A DNA stretch of 64,000 bases from Planotetraspora sp. A-T 1434. Its GTDB lineage: Bacteria > Actinomycetota > Actinomycetes > Streptosporangiales > Streptosporangiaceae. Below are positions 52,089 to 60,372 of this stretch, piece by piece; within the stretch, counting starts at the first letter, position 1, and every line of letters starts with the position of its first letter. The position numbers and the translations under genes are program-made. Below the pieces are notes generated by a model that ran no database searches, was not told the DNA's origin, and saw only the letters and a list, made by a program, of their open reading frames with translations. Where the stretch lies: positions 1 to 64,000 of the forward strand of contig NZ_JAOEGB010000021.1 of assembly GCF_025420585.1 (NCBI RefSeq), in the 5' to 3' direction.

Positions 52089-53519
52089 ATGACGGAGGAG
52101 ACGCTCAACCGTTTCGGTGATGTCACGGCCGTCGTGGTCGGGGACGTCATGCTCGACTCGTGGCTGCGCGGCCACAGCGACCGGATGGCGCAGGAGGCGC
52201 CCGTCCCGGTGGTCGCGGTGGAGGAGATCGAGGACCAGCCCGGCGGCGCGGCCAACGCCGCCGTGAACCTGGCCGCCCTCGGCGCGCGGGTCCACCTGGT
52301 CGGGGTGACCGGGGCCGATCCCGCCGGGGCCACGCTCAACGCCACCCTGGGACGGCTCGACATAGAGGGCCTGGTGATCGTCCGGAGCAGGCGGACCTCG
52401 GTCAAGCGCCGGGTGCTCACCGACGGCCGGATCGTGGCCCGTTATGACGAGGAGGACGGCTCGCCGCTCTCGGAGGCCGCCGAGCGCGGGATGATCGATC
52501 AGCTCGTCACGCTCGCGGCCGGCGCCGACGTGATCATCGCGTGTGACTACGGCGGCGGTGTCTGCACCCCGGCCGTACGGCAGGTCGTGTGCGAGCTGAC
52601 CCAAGGGGGCCGAGGGCCGATTCTGGTGGTGGACGCGCACGACGCCGGCAGGTGGCGGGACTGCCACGCGAAGGCCGTGCTGCCCAACTACGCCGAGGTC
52701 GCCCGGCTCCTCGGCGAGAACGGCCACGCCGACCGCGTCGGCTTCCTCTCCGCCCAGTCGGAGCGCCTGCTCGACGCCACCGGCGCCGAGTCGGTGGTCA
52801 CGACGCTCGACGACGAGGGAACGCTCCTGCACAGATGGGGGCGAGAGCCGTACAGGACTCATGCGACACCCGCGCCGGACACGATGAGCATCGGCGCGGG
52901 CGACACGTTCACGGCGACGTTCGCGCTCTGCCTGGCCGTCGGGACGGACGAGGAGACGGCCGCCGACGTCGCGCAGGCGGCGGCGAGCGTGGTCGTCAAC
53001 CGTCCGGGGACGGCGGTCTGCACCAGGGAGGACCTGCTGGGCGTCCTGCGGCCGGACATCGCGCTCTCCCCGGACCAACTGGCCGGACGGATCGCCCGTG
53101 ACCGGGCCGAGGGCAGGCGCGTCGTCTTCACCAACGGCTGTTTCGACGTGCTGCACCGGGGTCACGTGGCCTGCCTGGAGGAGGCGGCCCGCCTCGGGGA
53201 CGTGCTCGTGGTGGCCGTCAACAGCGACGACGGCGTCGCCCGGCTGAAGGGCTCCGGGCGGCCGATCAACACCTGCGAGGACAGGGTGGCCGTGCTGGCG
53301 GCTCTGGGCTGCGTGGACTACATCGCCGTCTTCGACGAGGACAGCCCGGAGGAGCTCCTGCGGCTCGTCCGGCCCGACCTCTACGTCAAGGGCGGCGACT
53401 ACCACCCCGCCATGGTCCCGGAGGCGGACCTGGTCAGGGAGCTGGGTGGCGAGGTGCGGGTGCTGGGGTACGTCCCGGACCTGTCCACCACGGCGATAGT
53501 GAACAGGATTCGAGGGTAG
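52089..53519 (+). CDS. hldE: Bifunctional heptose-7-phosphate kinase / heptose-1-phosphate adenylyltransferase
   Basis: Makes ADP-heptose from heptose 7-phosphate by two steps (with a phosphatase in between). The protein has 476 residues. The N-terminal PfkB/ribokinase domain (1-320) has QPGGAANAAVNLAALG, TSVKRRVLTDGRIVARYDEED and the catalytic DTMSIGAGDTFTATFAL. The C-terminal nucleotidyltransferase starts at GRRVVFTNGCFDVLHRGHVACLEEA and ends DLSTTAIVNRIRG. Both halves appear complete. ATG 52089 has no ribosome site. Followed closely by a small membrane protein gene and an SDR gene. Confidence 0.93.
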   Translation: MTEETLNRFGDVTAVVVGDVMLDSWLRGHSDRMAQEAPVPVVAVEEIEDQPGGAANAAVNLAALGARVHLVGVTGADPAGATLNATLGRLDIEGLVIVRSRRTSVKRRVLTDGRIVARYDEEDGSPLSEAAERGMIDQLVTLAAGADVIIACDYGGGVCTPAVRQVVCELTQGGRGPILVVDAHDAGRWRDCHAKAVLPNYAEVARLLGENGHADRVGFLSAQSERLLDATGAESVVTTLDDEGTLLHRWGREPYRTHATPAPDTMSIGAGDTFTATFALCLAVGTDEETAADVAQAAASVVVNRPGTAVCTREDLLGVLRPDIALSPDQLAGRIARDRAEGRRVVFTNGCFDVLHRGHVACLEEAARLGDVLVVAVNSDDGVARLKGSGRPINTCEDRVAVLAALGCVDYIAVFDEDSPEELLRLVRPDLYVKGGDYHPAMVPEADLVRELGGEVRVLGYVPDLSTTAIVNRIRG

Positions 53520-53529
53520 GGGGCCGCCC

Positions 53530-53778
53530 ATGACTGAGGAACAGCGATCACCGACTGGAAAGCCCATGGTGCCGGCGACGCCGAAGGACGTGATCCACGT
53601 CCGGATCGGCTCGTTCGCGTTGGTGTTCTGCGTCGGGGTCGGCCTCCTGTCGGCCCTCGTCCACCTGTGGTGGCTGACCGCGGTCGTGCTGGTGATCGCG
53701 GTGGTAGTGATCGCCGACATGGTGCTGGCCGTGCGGAGGCAGCGAAGCCTCGGCGGCGGCCCCGAATCGAGAGGGTGA
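53530..53778 (+). CDS. Small membrane protein, 82 residues
   Basis: Unrecognised. Two hydrophobic segments (IGSFALVFCVGVGLLSALVH and WWLTAVVLVIAVVVIADMVL) sit between a polar N-terminus and a basic C-terminus (RRQRSLGGG). A Gly-rich AGGGGG site precedes ATG 53530. It stands 10 bp after hldE and 4 bp before the SDR gene, so it belongs to that operon. Confidence 0.75.
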   Translation: MTEEQRSPTGKPMVPATPKDVIHVRIGSFALVFCVGVGLLSALVHLWWLTAVVLVIAVVVIADMVLAVRRQRSLGGGPESRG

Positions 53779-53782
53779 GACC

Positions 53783-54784
53783 GTGAGCCTGAGCGACAAG
53801 GTCGTCGTGGTGACGGGAGCCAGCGGCGGGGTGGGCCGGGCGGTCGTCCGGCAGCTCGGCGATCAGGGCGCCATCGTGGCCCTGATCGCGCGGGGCGAGG
53901 CCGGGTTGGCCGGCGCCGCCGTCGAGGTCGGCGTCGGAGGTGGAAGCGCCAAGGTCTTCAGCGCCGACGTGGCGAATTACGACGAGGTGCGGCGTGCCGC
54001 CCAGCGGATCGAGGCCGAGCTGGGCCCCATCGACGTCTGGATCAACGTCGCCTTCACCACGGTGTTCGCGCCGTTCATGGAGATCACGCCTGAGGAGTTC
54101 GAGCGGACGACCCAGGTCACCTACCTCGGCTATGTCTGGGGCACCCGGGCGGCTCTGGAGGTGATGAAGCCCCGCGACAAGGGCGTAATCGTGCAGGCCG
54201 GGTCGGCCCTGGCCTACCGCGCCATCCCACTGCAGTCGGCGTACTGCGGGGCCAAGCATGCGATCAAGGGCTTCACCGAGTCGGTCAGGACCGAGTTGTT
54301 CGCCGAAGACTCGGGAGTGAAGATCACGATGGTGCAGCTCCCGGCGCTCAACACGCCGCAGTTCGACTGGGGGCTGACCCGCGTTCGCCGCCACCCCCAG
54401 CCGGTGCCGCCTATTTACCAGCCGGAGGTCGCCGCCCGGGCGGTGCTGTTCGCCGCCGAGCATCCCGAGCGGAGGGAATACTGGGTCGGCGCGACCACGG
54501 CGGCCACCATCATGGCGGAGAAGTTCGTGCCGGGCCTGCTCGACCGCTACCTCGGCAGGACCGGGGTCAAGTCGCAGCAGATCGAGGGCAAGGCCCCCAC
54601 CGGGGTGTCGAACCTGTGGGAACCGGCCGACGACGAGCGGGACTACGGCGCCCATGGCAGCTTCGACGACCGTTCTCACCAGCGCAGCGTGCAGGTGTGG
54701 ATGTCCCAGCACCGCCGCCTGGTGACGGCCGGAGCGGCGGGGCTGGCGGCGGCCGCCGCATACGCCCTCCGCCGCCGCCACTGA
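53783..54784 (+). CDS. Short-chain dehydrogenase/reductase with C-terminal hydrophobic tail
   Basis: NAD(P)-dependent oxidoreductase of 333 residues. Cofactor motif VVVTGASGGVGRAVV; active-site Ser in VIVQAGSALAYR and YxxxK in YCGAKHAIKG. The usual NNAG is replaced by NVAF. Residues 255-333 form an extension that ends in a hydrophobic Ala-rich helix (VTAGAAGLAAAAAYALRRRH), probably a membrane anchor. GTG 53783 follows GAGAGG. Substrate unknown; operon with hldE suggests sugar or glycan chemistry, but this is inference. Confidence 0.87.
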   Translation: MSLSDKVVVVTGASGGVGRAVVRQLGDQGAIVALIARGEAGLAGAAVEVGVGGGSAKVFSADVANYDEVRRAAQRIEAELGPIDVWINVAFTTVFAPFMEITPEEFERTTQVTYLGYVWGTRAALEVMKPRDKGVIVQAGSALAYRAIPLQSAYCGAKHAIKGFTESVRTELFAEDSGVKITMVQLPALNTPQFDWGLTRVRRHPQPVPPIYQPEVAARAVLFAAEHPERREYWVGATTAATIMAEKFVPGLLDRYLGRTGVKSQQIEGKAPTGVSNLWEPADDERDYGAHGSFDDRSHQRSVQVWMSQHRRLVTAGAAGLAAAAAYALRRRH

Positions 54785-54790
54785 GGCTGC

Positions 54791-54906
54791 CGCCGCTCAA
54801 CCCGCGCGGAGACCGCCGCCACCGAGACGACCGCCACCGAGACGACCACCACCGAGACCGCCGTCACTGACACCTTCGCCGCTCAACCCGCGCGGAGACC
54901 GCCGCC
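54791..54906. repeat. 30-bp direct repeat flanking three 15-bp units
   Basis: A 30-bp sequence beginning CGCCGCTCAACCCGCGCGGA is present identically at 54791-54820 and 54877-54906. Between them lie three 15-bp units (CACCGAGACGACCGC at 54820, CACCGAGACGACCAC at 54835, CACCGAGACCGCCGT at 54850). The minus strand reads with Leu/Val every fifth residue (GLSGEGVSDGGLGGGRLGGG). Located between the SDR and transketolase genes. Confidence 0.92.
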
Positions 54907-55018
54907 GGCTGGGCGGCGCTGCGACGCCGCTGAGTCTGCCGGCTTCGCGGGGCCGGCATGCCGCTGTTGTGGGCATTTCGATGGAATATGAAGGCGTATG
55001 GCGGGGTAGTCGGGGGCG

Positions 55019-56845
55019 ATGGACGAGCCTGACTATCGCTTTCTGTGTGAGCTCGCGGCCCAATTGCGCGTGGACTCGGTGCGCGCCTCGGCGGCGGCCG
55101 GTTCCGGCCATCCGACGTCCTCGATGTCGGCCGCCGAGCTCATGGCCGTGCTTCTCGCCCGCCATCTCCGCCTGGACCTCACCGATCCCGCCAACCCGGC
55201 GAACGACCACCTGATCTTCTCCAAGGGGCACGCCTCTCCCCTTCTCTACGCGATGCTGAAGGCCGCGGGCGTGATCACGGACGAGGAGTTGCTGACGTTC
55301 CGGGCTCACGGGAGCCGCTTGGAGGGCCACCCCACCCCACGGCTGCCGTTCGTCGACGTGGCCACCGGCTCGCTCGGCTTCGGGCTGCCGGTCGGCGTGG
55401 GCCTCGCGCTGACCGGCCGCAAGCTCGACCGCCTGCCGTACCACGTCTGGGTGCTCTGCGGCGACAGCGAGCTGGCCGAGGGCTCCATGTGGGAGGCGTT
55501 CGAGCACGCGGGGCACCAGGGCCTGGCGAACCTGACCGCGATCATCGACGTGAACCGGCTGGGACAGCGTGGGCCGACCCGGCACGGCTGGGACCTCGGG
55601 GCGTACGCCCGGCGTATCGCCGCCTTCGGCTGGCACACCATCGAGATCGACGGCCACGACCCGGGGCAGATCGACTACGCGCTGGGCGACGCGTTGAGCA
55701 CCCGCCGCCGTCCGACCGCCATCCTGGCCAGGACCTGCAAGGGCTTCGGCGTCTCCGCCGTCGAGGACAGGGAGGGCAAGCACGGCAAACCGCTCCAGGA
55801 CGCCGAGCAGGCGATCTCCGAGCTGGGCGGCCCGAGGAGCGTCACCGTCCCGCTGAACCGGCCGCTCGGGGTCAGCCAGCCGTACGGCTTCGCGGAGGGC
55901 GCGCTGACACTGCCGACCTATGAGGTGGGTGAGCGGGTGGCGACGCGCACGGCCTTCGGCGAGGCGCTCGCCGCGCTCGGGACCGCCCGGGGGGACGTCG
56001 TCGCGCTCGACGGCGAGGTGGCCGACTCGACGAAGCTGGAGACGTTCGCCAAGGCCCACCCCGAGCGGTTCTTCGAGTGCTACATCGCCGAACAGCAGAT
56101 GGTCGCGGCCGCGATCGGCATGCAGGCGCGAGGTTGGAAGCCGTACGCCGCCACATTCGCCGCCTTCCTGACCAGGGCGTACGACTTCGTGCGAATGGCC
56201 GCGATCAGCCGCGCCGGCATCCGCCTGGTCGGCTCCCATGGCGGCGTGTCGATCGGCGAGGACGGGCCGTCTCAGATGGGCCTGGAGGATCTGGCCGCGT
56301 TCCGGGCCGTCCACGGCAGCACGGTCCTCTACCCGTGCGACGCCAACCAGACAGCCCGGCTGGTGGCGGAGATGGCCGACCTGGACGGCGTGAGCTACCT
56401 GCGTACGACCAGGGGCGAGACCCCGGTCATCTACGGCCCGCAGGAGACGTTTCCGGTGGGCGGGTGCAAGGTGCTCCGGACGGGCGGTCACGCCACGATC
56501 GTCGGGGCGGGGATCACCGTCCACGAGGCTCAGGCCGCGGCCGAACTCCTGGAGGAGGACGGCATCTCGGTGACCGTGGTGGACGCCTACTCCGTCAAAC
56601 CGCTCGACTCGGACGAGCTGCGGATCATGGCCAACGCTACGGGCAGGGTCGTCACCGTCGAGGACCACTGGCCGGAGGGCGGTCTCGGCGACGCCGTGCT
56701 GTCGGCGCTCGCCGACCTGCCGGTCCAGGTCGTGAAGCTCGCCGTCTCCGGTCTGCCTGGCTCCGCCACCTCGGAGGAGCAACTCGCCGACGCCGGCATC
56801 GACCGCCAGGCCATCCGCGAAGCCGTACGGAACATGGTCCGCTGA
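55019..56845 (+). CDS. tkt: Transketolase
   Basis: Thiamine-diphosphate enzyme of 608 residues that moves two-carbon units between sugar phosphates, giving sedoheptulose 7-phosphate, the entry point to heptose synthesis. TPP-binding motif CGDSELAEGSMWEAFEHAG then NLTAIIDVNRLGQRG; His-containing loops SAAAGSGHPTSSMSAAELM and SKGHASPLLYAML; C-terminal half with FFECYIAEQQMVAAAIGMQ and GGVSIGEDGPSQM. Shorter than housekeeping transketolases (about 660-700), like the archaeal/split-type form. Its place at the end of the heptose cluster suggests a dedicated copy. Confidence 0.92.
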   Translation: MDEPDYRFLCELAAQLRVDSVRASAAAGSGHPTSSMSAAELMAVLLARHLRLDLTDPANPANDHLIFSKGHASPLLYAMLKAAGVITDEELLTFRAHGSRLEGHPTPRLPFVDVATGSLGFGLPVGVGLALTGRKLDRLPYHVWVLCGDSELAEGSMWEAFEHAGHQGLANLTAIIDVNRLGQRGPTRHGWDLGAYARRIAAFGWHTIEIDGHDPGQIDYALGDALSTRRRPTAILARTCKGFGVSAVEDREGKHGKPLQDAEQAISELGGPRSVTVPLNRPLGVSQPYGFAEGALTLPTYEVGERVATRTAFGEALAALGTARGDVVALDGEVADSTKLETFAKAHPERFFECYIAEQQMVAAAIGMQARGWKPYAATFAAFLTRAYDFVRMAAISRAGIRLVGSHGGVSIGEDGPSQMGLEDLAAFRAVHGSTVLYPCDANQTARLVAEMADLDGVSYLRTTRGETPVIYGPQETFPVGGCKVLRTGGHATIVGAGITVHEAQAAAELLEEDGISVTVVDAYSVKPLDSDELRIMANATGRVVTVEDHWPEGGLGDAVLSALADLPVQVVKLAVSGLPGSATSEEQLADAGIDRQAIREAVRNMVR

Positions 56846-56940
56846 GTTTCGCGCATCCGTGCCGTACATCTCACGAAAGCCCTGGAGCCGATAGGCCTTG
56901 GCCCGCATGGGAGGGCCTACGGTAGGGCCTTTGCCGCGAC

Positions 56941-56975
56941 CGCGGCCGGGTAGGGCGTCGCGCCACCCGGCCGCG
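56941..56975 (+). terminator. Terminator hairpin after transketolase
   Basis: CGCGGCCGGGT (56941-56951), 13-base loop, ACCCGGCCGCG (56965-56975): perfect 11-bp stem, 95 bp past the stop. The rest of the gap to 57082 has degenerate CTCAGCGCG repeats (57018-57060). Confidence 0.7.
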
Positions 56976-57081
56976 ATCGGCCCGGTCCGGCGGATCCGCA
57001 CAACCCGCGTCCCGGCCTCAGCGCGTCGCAGCCTCAGCGCGGCGGTCTCAGCGCGGCGAGGTATCCACGCTCGCCGTGGTG

Positions 57082-57474
57082 TCAGCGGGCCTTGGCGGTC
57101 GCTCGGCGGTTGGCCTTCTTGATCGCGTCCACGAGTTCCTCCTTGGTCATCCTGGACCTCCCCGTGACGCCGAGACGGGCGGCCGTCTCGTAGAGATGCT
57201 GCTTGGACGCGTTCGCGTTCACACCCTCGGCGGTCTCCCCGGCCTTGGGAGTGCTCTTCGCCGCCTGCTCGTCCGAAGGGCCGCGCCTGGCCTTATTCTC
57301 CCAGTGGTCGCCGACCTTCTCGAAGGAGTGCTTGAGCGCGGCGAACGCGGTCCGGTGGGCTCGCTCACCCTCGCCGTACGTCTTGACGGCGGAGTCGTGG
57401 GCCTTGATCCATGTCTCCTGGGCCTCCTTCGGGGAGCGCTCCAGGGTCGACGGCAGTTCCTTGCGTCCTGGCAT
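57082..57474 (-). CDS. ChaB-family protein with Rho_N/SAP-like C-terminus
   Basis: Protein of 130 residues. The ChaB part: ELPSTLERSPKEAQETWIKAHDSAVKTYGEGERAHRTAFAALKHSF. The C-terminal 45 residues (SKQHLYETAARLGVTGRSRMTKEELVDAIKKANR) resemble the Rho N-terminal helix-extension-helix nucleic-acid-binding motif. Conserved actinobacterial stress-type protein; role unknown. ATG 57474 has GGAGGAACG upstream. Confidence 0.88.
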   Translation of the reverse strand: MPGRKELPSTLERSPKEAQETWIKAHDSAVKTYGEGERAHRTAFAALKHSFEKVGDHWENKARRGPSDEQAAKSTPKAGETAEGVNANASKQHLYETAARLGVTGRSRMTKEELVDAIKKANRRATAKAR

Positions 57475-57555
57475 GATGATCGTTCCTCCGTTCGGAGCCC
57501 GGCGAGCGGGAGCGCGTCGTGACCGGCGGCACGCGGCTCCCGTCCGCGGGTGGTC

Positions 57556-57813
57556 TCAGATCGGGTCGGTGTAGCGCCGCTCCTCGTAGACGTGGCGGTG
57601 AGTGGTCGCCTCGTCGACGGGGACGGCGGGGGTGATGGTGGCGGTTCGGCGTACCGTGGTCAGCCGCCAGATGCCGAAGAGCAGCCCGGCCAGCCCGCCC
57701 ACCATGAGGATCACCCCGATCACCTGGATGTCGATGCCCGCGACCGCGAAATCGACTGCCCAGGTGAGGATGGCCCCCAGCATGATGAGAATGATGCTTC
57801 CGGCGATGGTCAT
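57556..57813 (-). CDS. DUF6458 membrane protein
   Basis: Protein of 85 residues: two hydrophobic helices (IAGSIILIMLGAILTWAVDF and IQVIGVILMVGGLAGLLFGI) and a charged tail ending HRHVYEERRYTDPI, the hallmark of DUF6458. ATG 57813 follows GAAGGAGGG. Just upstream of ChaB on the same strand (81-bp gap). Confidence 0.87.
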   Translation of the reverse strand: MTIAGSIILIMLGAILTWAVDFAVAGIDIQVIGVILMVGGLAGLLFGIWRLTTVRRTATITPAVPVDEATTHRHVYEERRYTDPI

Positions 57814-57902
57814 GGCGAATCCCTCCTTCGCCCTTTGCTCTATCCCCTCCACGAATCTCAAACTTCGGCGTGTGCGCGGGATCGCCGGGCAGCATGGGTT
57901 TC

Positions 57903-58445
57903 ATGACCGATATACCCGTAGTGGTGATGGGCCTCATGGGCGCGGGGAAGAGCACGGTGTCCAGACTCGTGGCCGATGCGCTCGGCCGTCCCATGCGGGA
58001 CAGCGATGCCGACCTCACGGCCCGGTACGGTGCGACGGCCGCCATGATGGCCCTTGACCTGGGCGCCGACGAGTTGCACGCGCGAGAGGCACTGGTGCTG
58101 AGGGAGGCCCTGGCCGCCGATCCGGTGCCGGTGATCGCCGCGGCGGCGAGCACGGTCGATGACCCGGAGTCCAGGAAGGCGCTGGCTCCGGCGTTCGTGG
58201 TGTTCCTCGACGGGCCACCGGAAGTCCTCGCCGAACGGATGAAATCGAGCCCCCACCGGCCGCACTTCAAGCCCGACCTGGTGGAGATGCTGACCGAGCA
58301 GCGCGCCCGCCGACTGGGCCACTTCCAGGAGGTGGCCGACCTGAGCGTGGACACGTCGGCGCACACCCCCGAGGAGATCGCGGCGACGGTGCTCGCCCAC
58401 TTCCGCCCCCGGCAGCCCATCCCCCCAGCGGAACGGAACCCTTGA
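57903..58445 (+). CDS. Shikimate-kinase-like P-loop kinase
   Basis: Small kinase of 180 residues. P-loop MGLMGAGKSTVSRL, substrate-site DSDADLTARYG and FVVFLDGPPEVLAERMKSSPHRPHFKPD as lid. The fold and length fit shikimate/gluconate kinases, but the shikimate-binding GGG is replaced by AAAASTVDD, so the substrate may differ. ATG 57903; no pathway neighbours. Confidence 0.8.
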   Translation: MTDIPVVVMGLMGAGKSTVSRLVADALGRPMRDSDADLTARYGATAAMMALDLGADELHAREALVLREALAADPVPVIAAAASTVDDPESRKALAPAFVVFLDGPPEVLAERMKSSPHRPHFKPDLVEMLTEQRARRLGHFQEVADLSVDTSAHTPEEIAATVLAHFRPRQPIPPAERNP

Positions 58446-58500
58446 ACGAGACGTCAGGTGGCGGAGCGGCTGGGCCGAGGGCCGGACCTCGGTCAGGTCG

Positions 58501-58611
58501 TCATTCGGTTCCACCCGCCTCGTCGACGACCTTCTGGGTGACGACGGCGGCGGCGCTCAGCATCGTCCCGGCTTCGCCCCTGTCGGAGTCGGTGAGCAGG
58601 TAGTCACTCAT
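58501..58611 (-). CDS. Possible 36-residue peptide
   Basis: ATG 58611 to TGA 58501 encodes MSDYLLTDSDRGEAGTMLSA then AAVVTQKVVDEAGGTE: acidic N-terminus and an Ala/Val helix. No clear ribosome site and no family recognised. It may be a small real gene; reported for completeness. Confidence 0.25.
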   Translation of the reverse strand: MSDYLLTDSDRGEAGTMLSAAAVVTQKVVDEAGGTE

Positions 58612-58651
58612 GCCCAGATAGGGACCTGTCCCGTTGCGCCTGCCCGGTTCC

Positions 58652-58667
58652 TGTGATCTGTATCACG
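58652..58667. promoter_or_regulatory. CRP/GlxR-type palindrome
   Basis: TGTGATCTGTATCACG fits the classical TGTGA-N6-TCACA site with one mismatch; GTGAT/ATCAC is a perfect inner dyad. It lies about 280 bp before the zincin and 200 bp after the shikimate-kinase-like gene, so which gene it would control is unclear. Confidence 0.45.
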
Positions 58668-58944
58668 GAAGGCTCCGCCGCAGCGCGGCCGGAGATCAGC
58701 ACTCGGCCGCCCGTCTCGCCGGGACACGTGCGTGCGCTCTCACTCTGTCAGCACACCGCCGGACGCCTCAGGCGAGGCTCGACTTCTCAGAGGGCGTTTC
58801 GCGAGGTCATGACTGTTTGTTCCGGCCTGCCAAAGCGACGTGTTGCGGCATGGGCAGGAATAGCGCACAAAGCGTCCACCGATATGTCGCCTCCTGCAAG
58901 CGCTTGGCAATCGGCAACCGATCCCGGGGGATTACAACGGTGGC

Positions 58945-60372
58945 ATGATCCCAGTTCCCACTCCCGCGTTGCTCAAGCAGATCACGGCAAACGAGAACAA
59001 TGTCTACGCCTCCTACCGTCGGCTGATCGATGCTGCCCTCGCGAAGCAGGCCACGCGTGGCGACTCCTACCAGCGGCTCATCGTCCAGTGGAGCAAGCTC
59101 AACCTCATCCCTCCCGGGGAGGCCAAGGAGGGTACGGCACGACGCAGGGCGGCCGAGCTGCCGCAGTTCATCACTGACCTCAACCAGCTTCTCGCTCCCG
59201 CAGCCACCCAGGCACAGCAGCCGGCGGAGGATTTTCCACCGGTGGCAGGGAGCCCGTGGATCATCCGGCTGCTGAAACTGGTCGAGGAGAAGGTGGTCCG
59301 CCCGATCGAGACTGGTTCGCCGCGAGCGATGGCGAGTGTGCGGACCTGCTTCGGGGACGAGGCCGCGGCGGCCGTCCCCCGGTTCCGGGAGATCCTGCAG
59401 CAGCTGCAGGCCATCCATGCCCGCTCAGACGGCAAGAGCAAGGGGATGCTCTACAATCCGGCGCTGCCCCGCTCGATGGGGGCGCTCGGGCGGGGCAGCG
59501 GCGCGGTCGCATGCATCGACCTGTCCTCCGAGTTTCGCCCGCACCTCATGTCCGACGTGAAGGCTGCCTCCACGCTGGTGCACGAGGGTTCGCACACGCT
59601 CGCGGTGGAGCCCACTGTCGACTTCGCCTACCGCGACGCCCACGCCCACTACTTGCTGCCGCCGAAGCTGGCTCTCCTCAACGCGGGCAACTACGAGCAG
59701 GTGGTCATCGACCTGATCGGCGGAATGCCGGGTCAGCTCAACGCCGGTGAGGTCGAGGCGCTCCGGGACGGTGCGGGCGACTCGCTGGCGCAGGTGCACG
59801 CGCTGATGTGCTCACGGGTGGTCCGCGCCTGGGTCCGCGTCTACGACCTGATCGGCCTGGCCGCGAACGGGCGGATCACCGCCGGGGAGCTGCGCGGACT
59901 GCCGCCGCTGCCTTCAGACTCCGGACCACTGCTCACCGCTGTGCTGAGAGAGCTCTTCGCCCAGCTCGAAACCCTGATGAGCGCGGTGAACGACTACCTC
60001 GTCCTCAGGCTCGGCGCCCAGGCGGGAGGCGGGCTCAACCGCGCTCCGGAGCAGCGCACCAAGGACGATCCCGGCGCGCACCAGCGGCCGGCAACGCTCG
60101 ACGACACCCAACCCCTGACCTTCGAGTCGACGCCCACCGCGACCACGGTCACCGTCTCCTTCGACTGGGCCTCGAAAGGAGCCCCGGACGCCATCGCCAG
60201 AAACATCCTCTTCGAGTTGACCGACCGCATCTGGCAGGGCAAGCAAGCCGCCTTCAGCGGCTCCGAAGTGGCCCACGTCGTCCAGTCGATCCAGCTCACC
60301 GACCGCCCAGCGCTCCGCATGATGCTTGAGGACTACTACGCGAGGCTGAGCAGAAAGGCCAAGATCGACTAG
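58945..60372 (+). CDS. M35-like (aspzincin) metallopeptidase-domain protein
   Basis: Protein of 475 residues without a signal peptide. LVHEGSHTL (213-217) is an HExxH zinc site. It is followed by VEPTVDFAYRDAHAHYLLPPKLALLNAGNYEQVV, which resembles the aspzincin layout of deuterolysin and peptidyl-Lys endopeptidases: a zinc-ligand Asp (Asp226 here) in a T-x-D-x-x-Y context, then an Asn-x-x-x-Tyr block. The N-terminal 200 and C-terminal 200 residues are not recognised. The cytosolic prediction is unusual, since most aspzincins are secreted or toxin-borne. Probably transcribed alone from a leaderless promoter. Confidence 0.7.
   Translation: MIPVPTPALLKQITANENNVYASYRRLIDAALAKQATRGDSYQRLIVQWSKLNLIPPGEAKEGTARRRAAELPQFITDLNQLLAPAATQAQQPAEDFPPVAGSPWIIRLLKLVEEKVVRPIETGSPRAMASVRTCFGDEAAAAVPRFREILQQLQAIHARSDGKSKGMLYNPALPRSMGALGRGSGAVACIDLSSEFRPHLMSDVKAASTLVHEGSHTLAVEPTVDFAYRDAHAHYLLPPKLALLNAGNYEQVVIDLIGGMPGQLNAGEVEALRDGAGDSLAQVHALMCSRVVRAWVRVYDLIGLAANGRITAGELRGLPPLPSDSGPLLTAVLRELFAQLETLMSAVNDYLVLRLGAQAGGGLNRAPEQRTKDDPGAHQRPATLDDTQPLTFESTPTATTVTVSFDWASKGAPDAIARNILFELTDRIWQGKQAAFSGSEVAHVVQSIQLTDRPALRMMLEDYYARLSRKAKID

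Larger units (their letters stand above)
58446..58944. other. 500-bp spacer before the zincin gene
   Basis: Contains a 36-codon minus-strand frame (58501-58611), a CRP-type dyad (58652-58667) and the candidate promoter of the zincin: TACAAC at 58933-58938 six bases before ATG 58945 (leaderless arrangement). The middle (58670-58900) has no credible frame. Confidence 0.45.

Noticed and set aside
54797-57001. 734-codon minus-strand frame over the transketolase
   Set aside because: Antisense shadow of transketolase; only its last 35 codons, in intergenic DNA, show a pattern (pentapeptide-like) and that is reported as a repeat.
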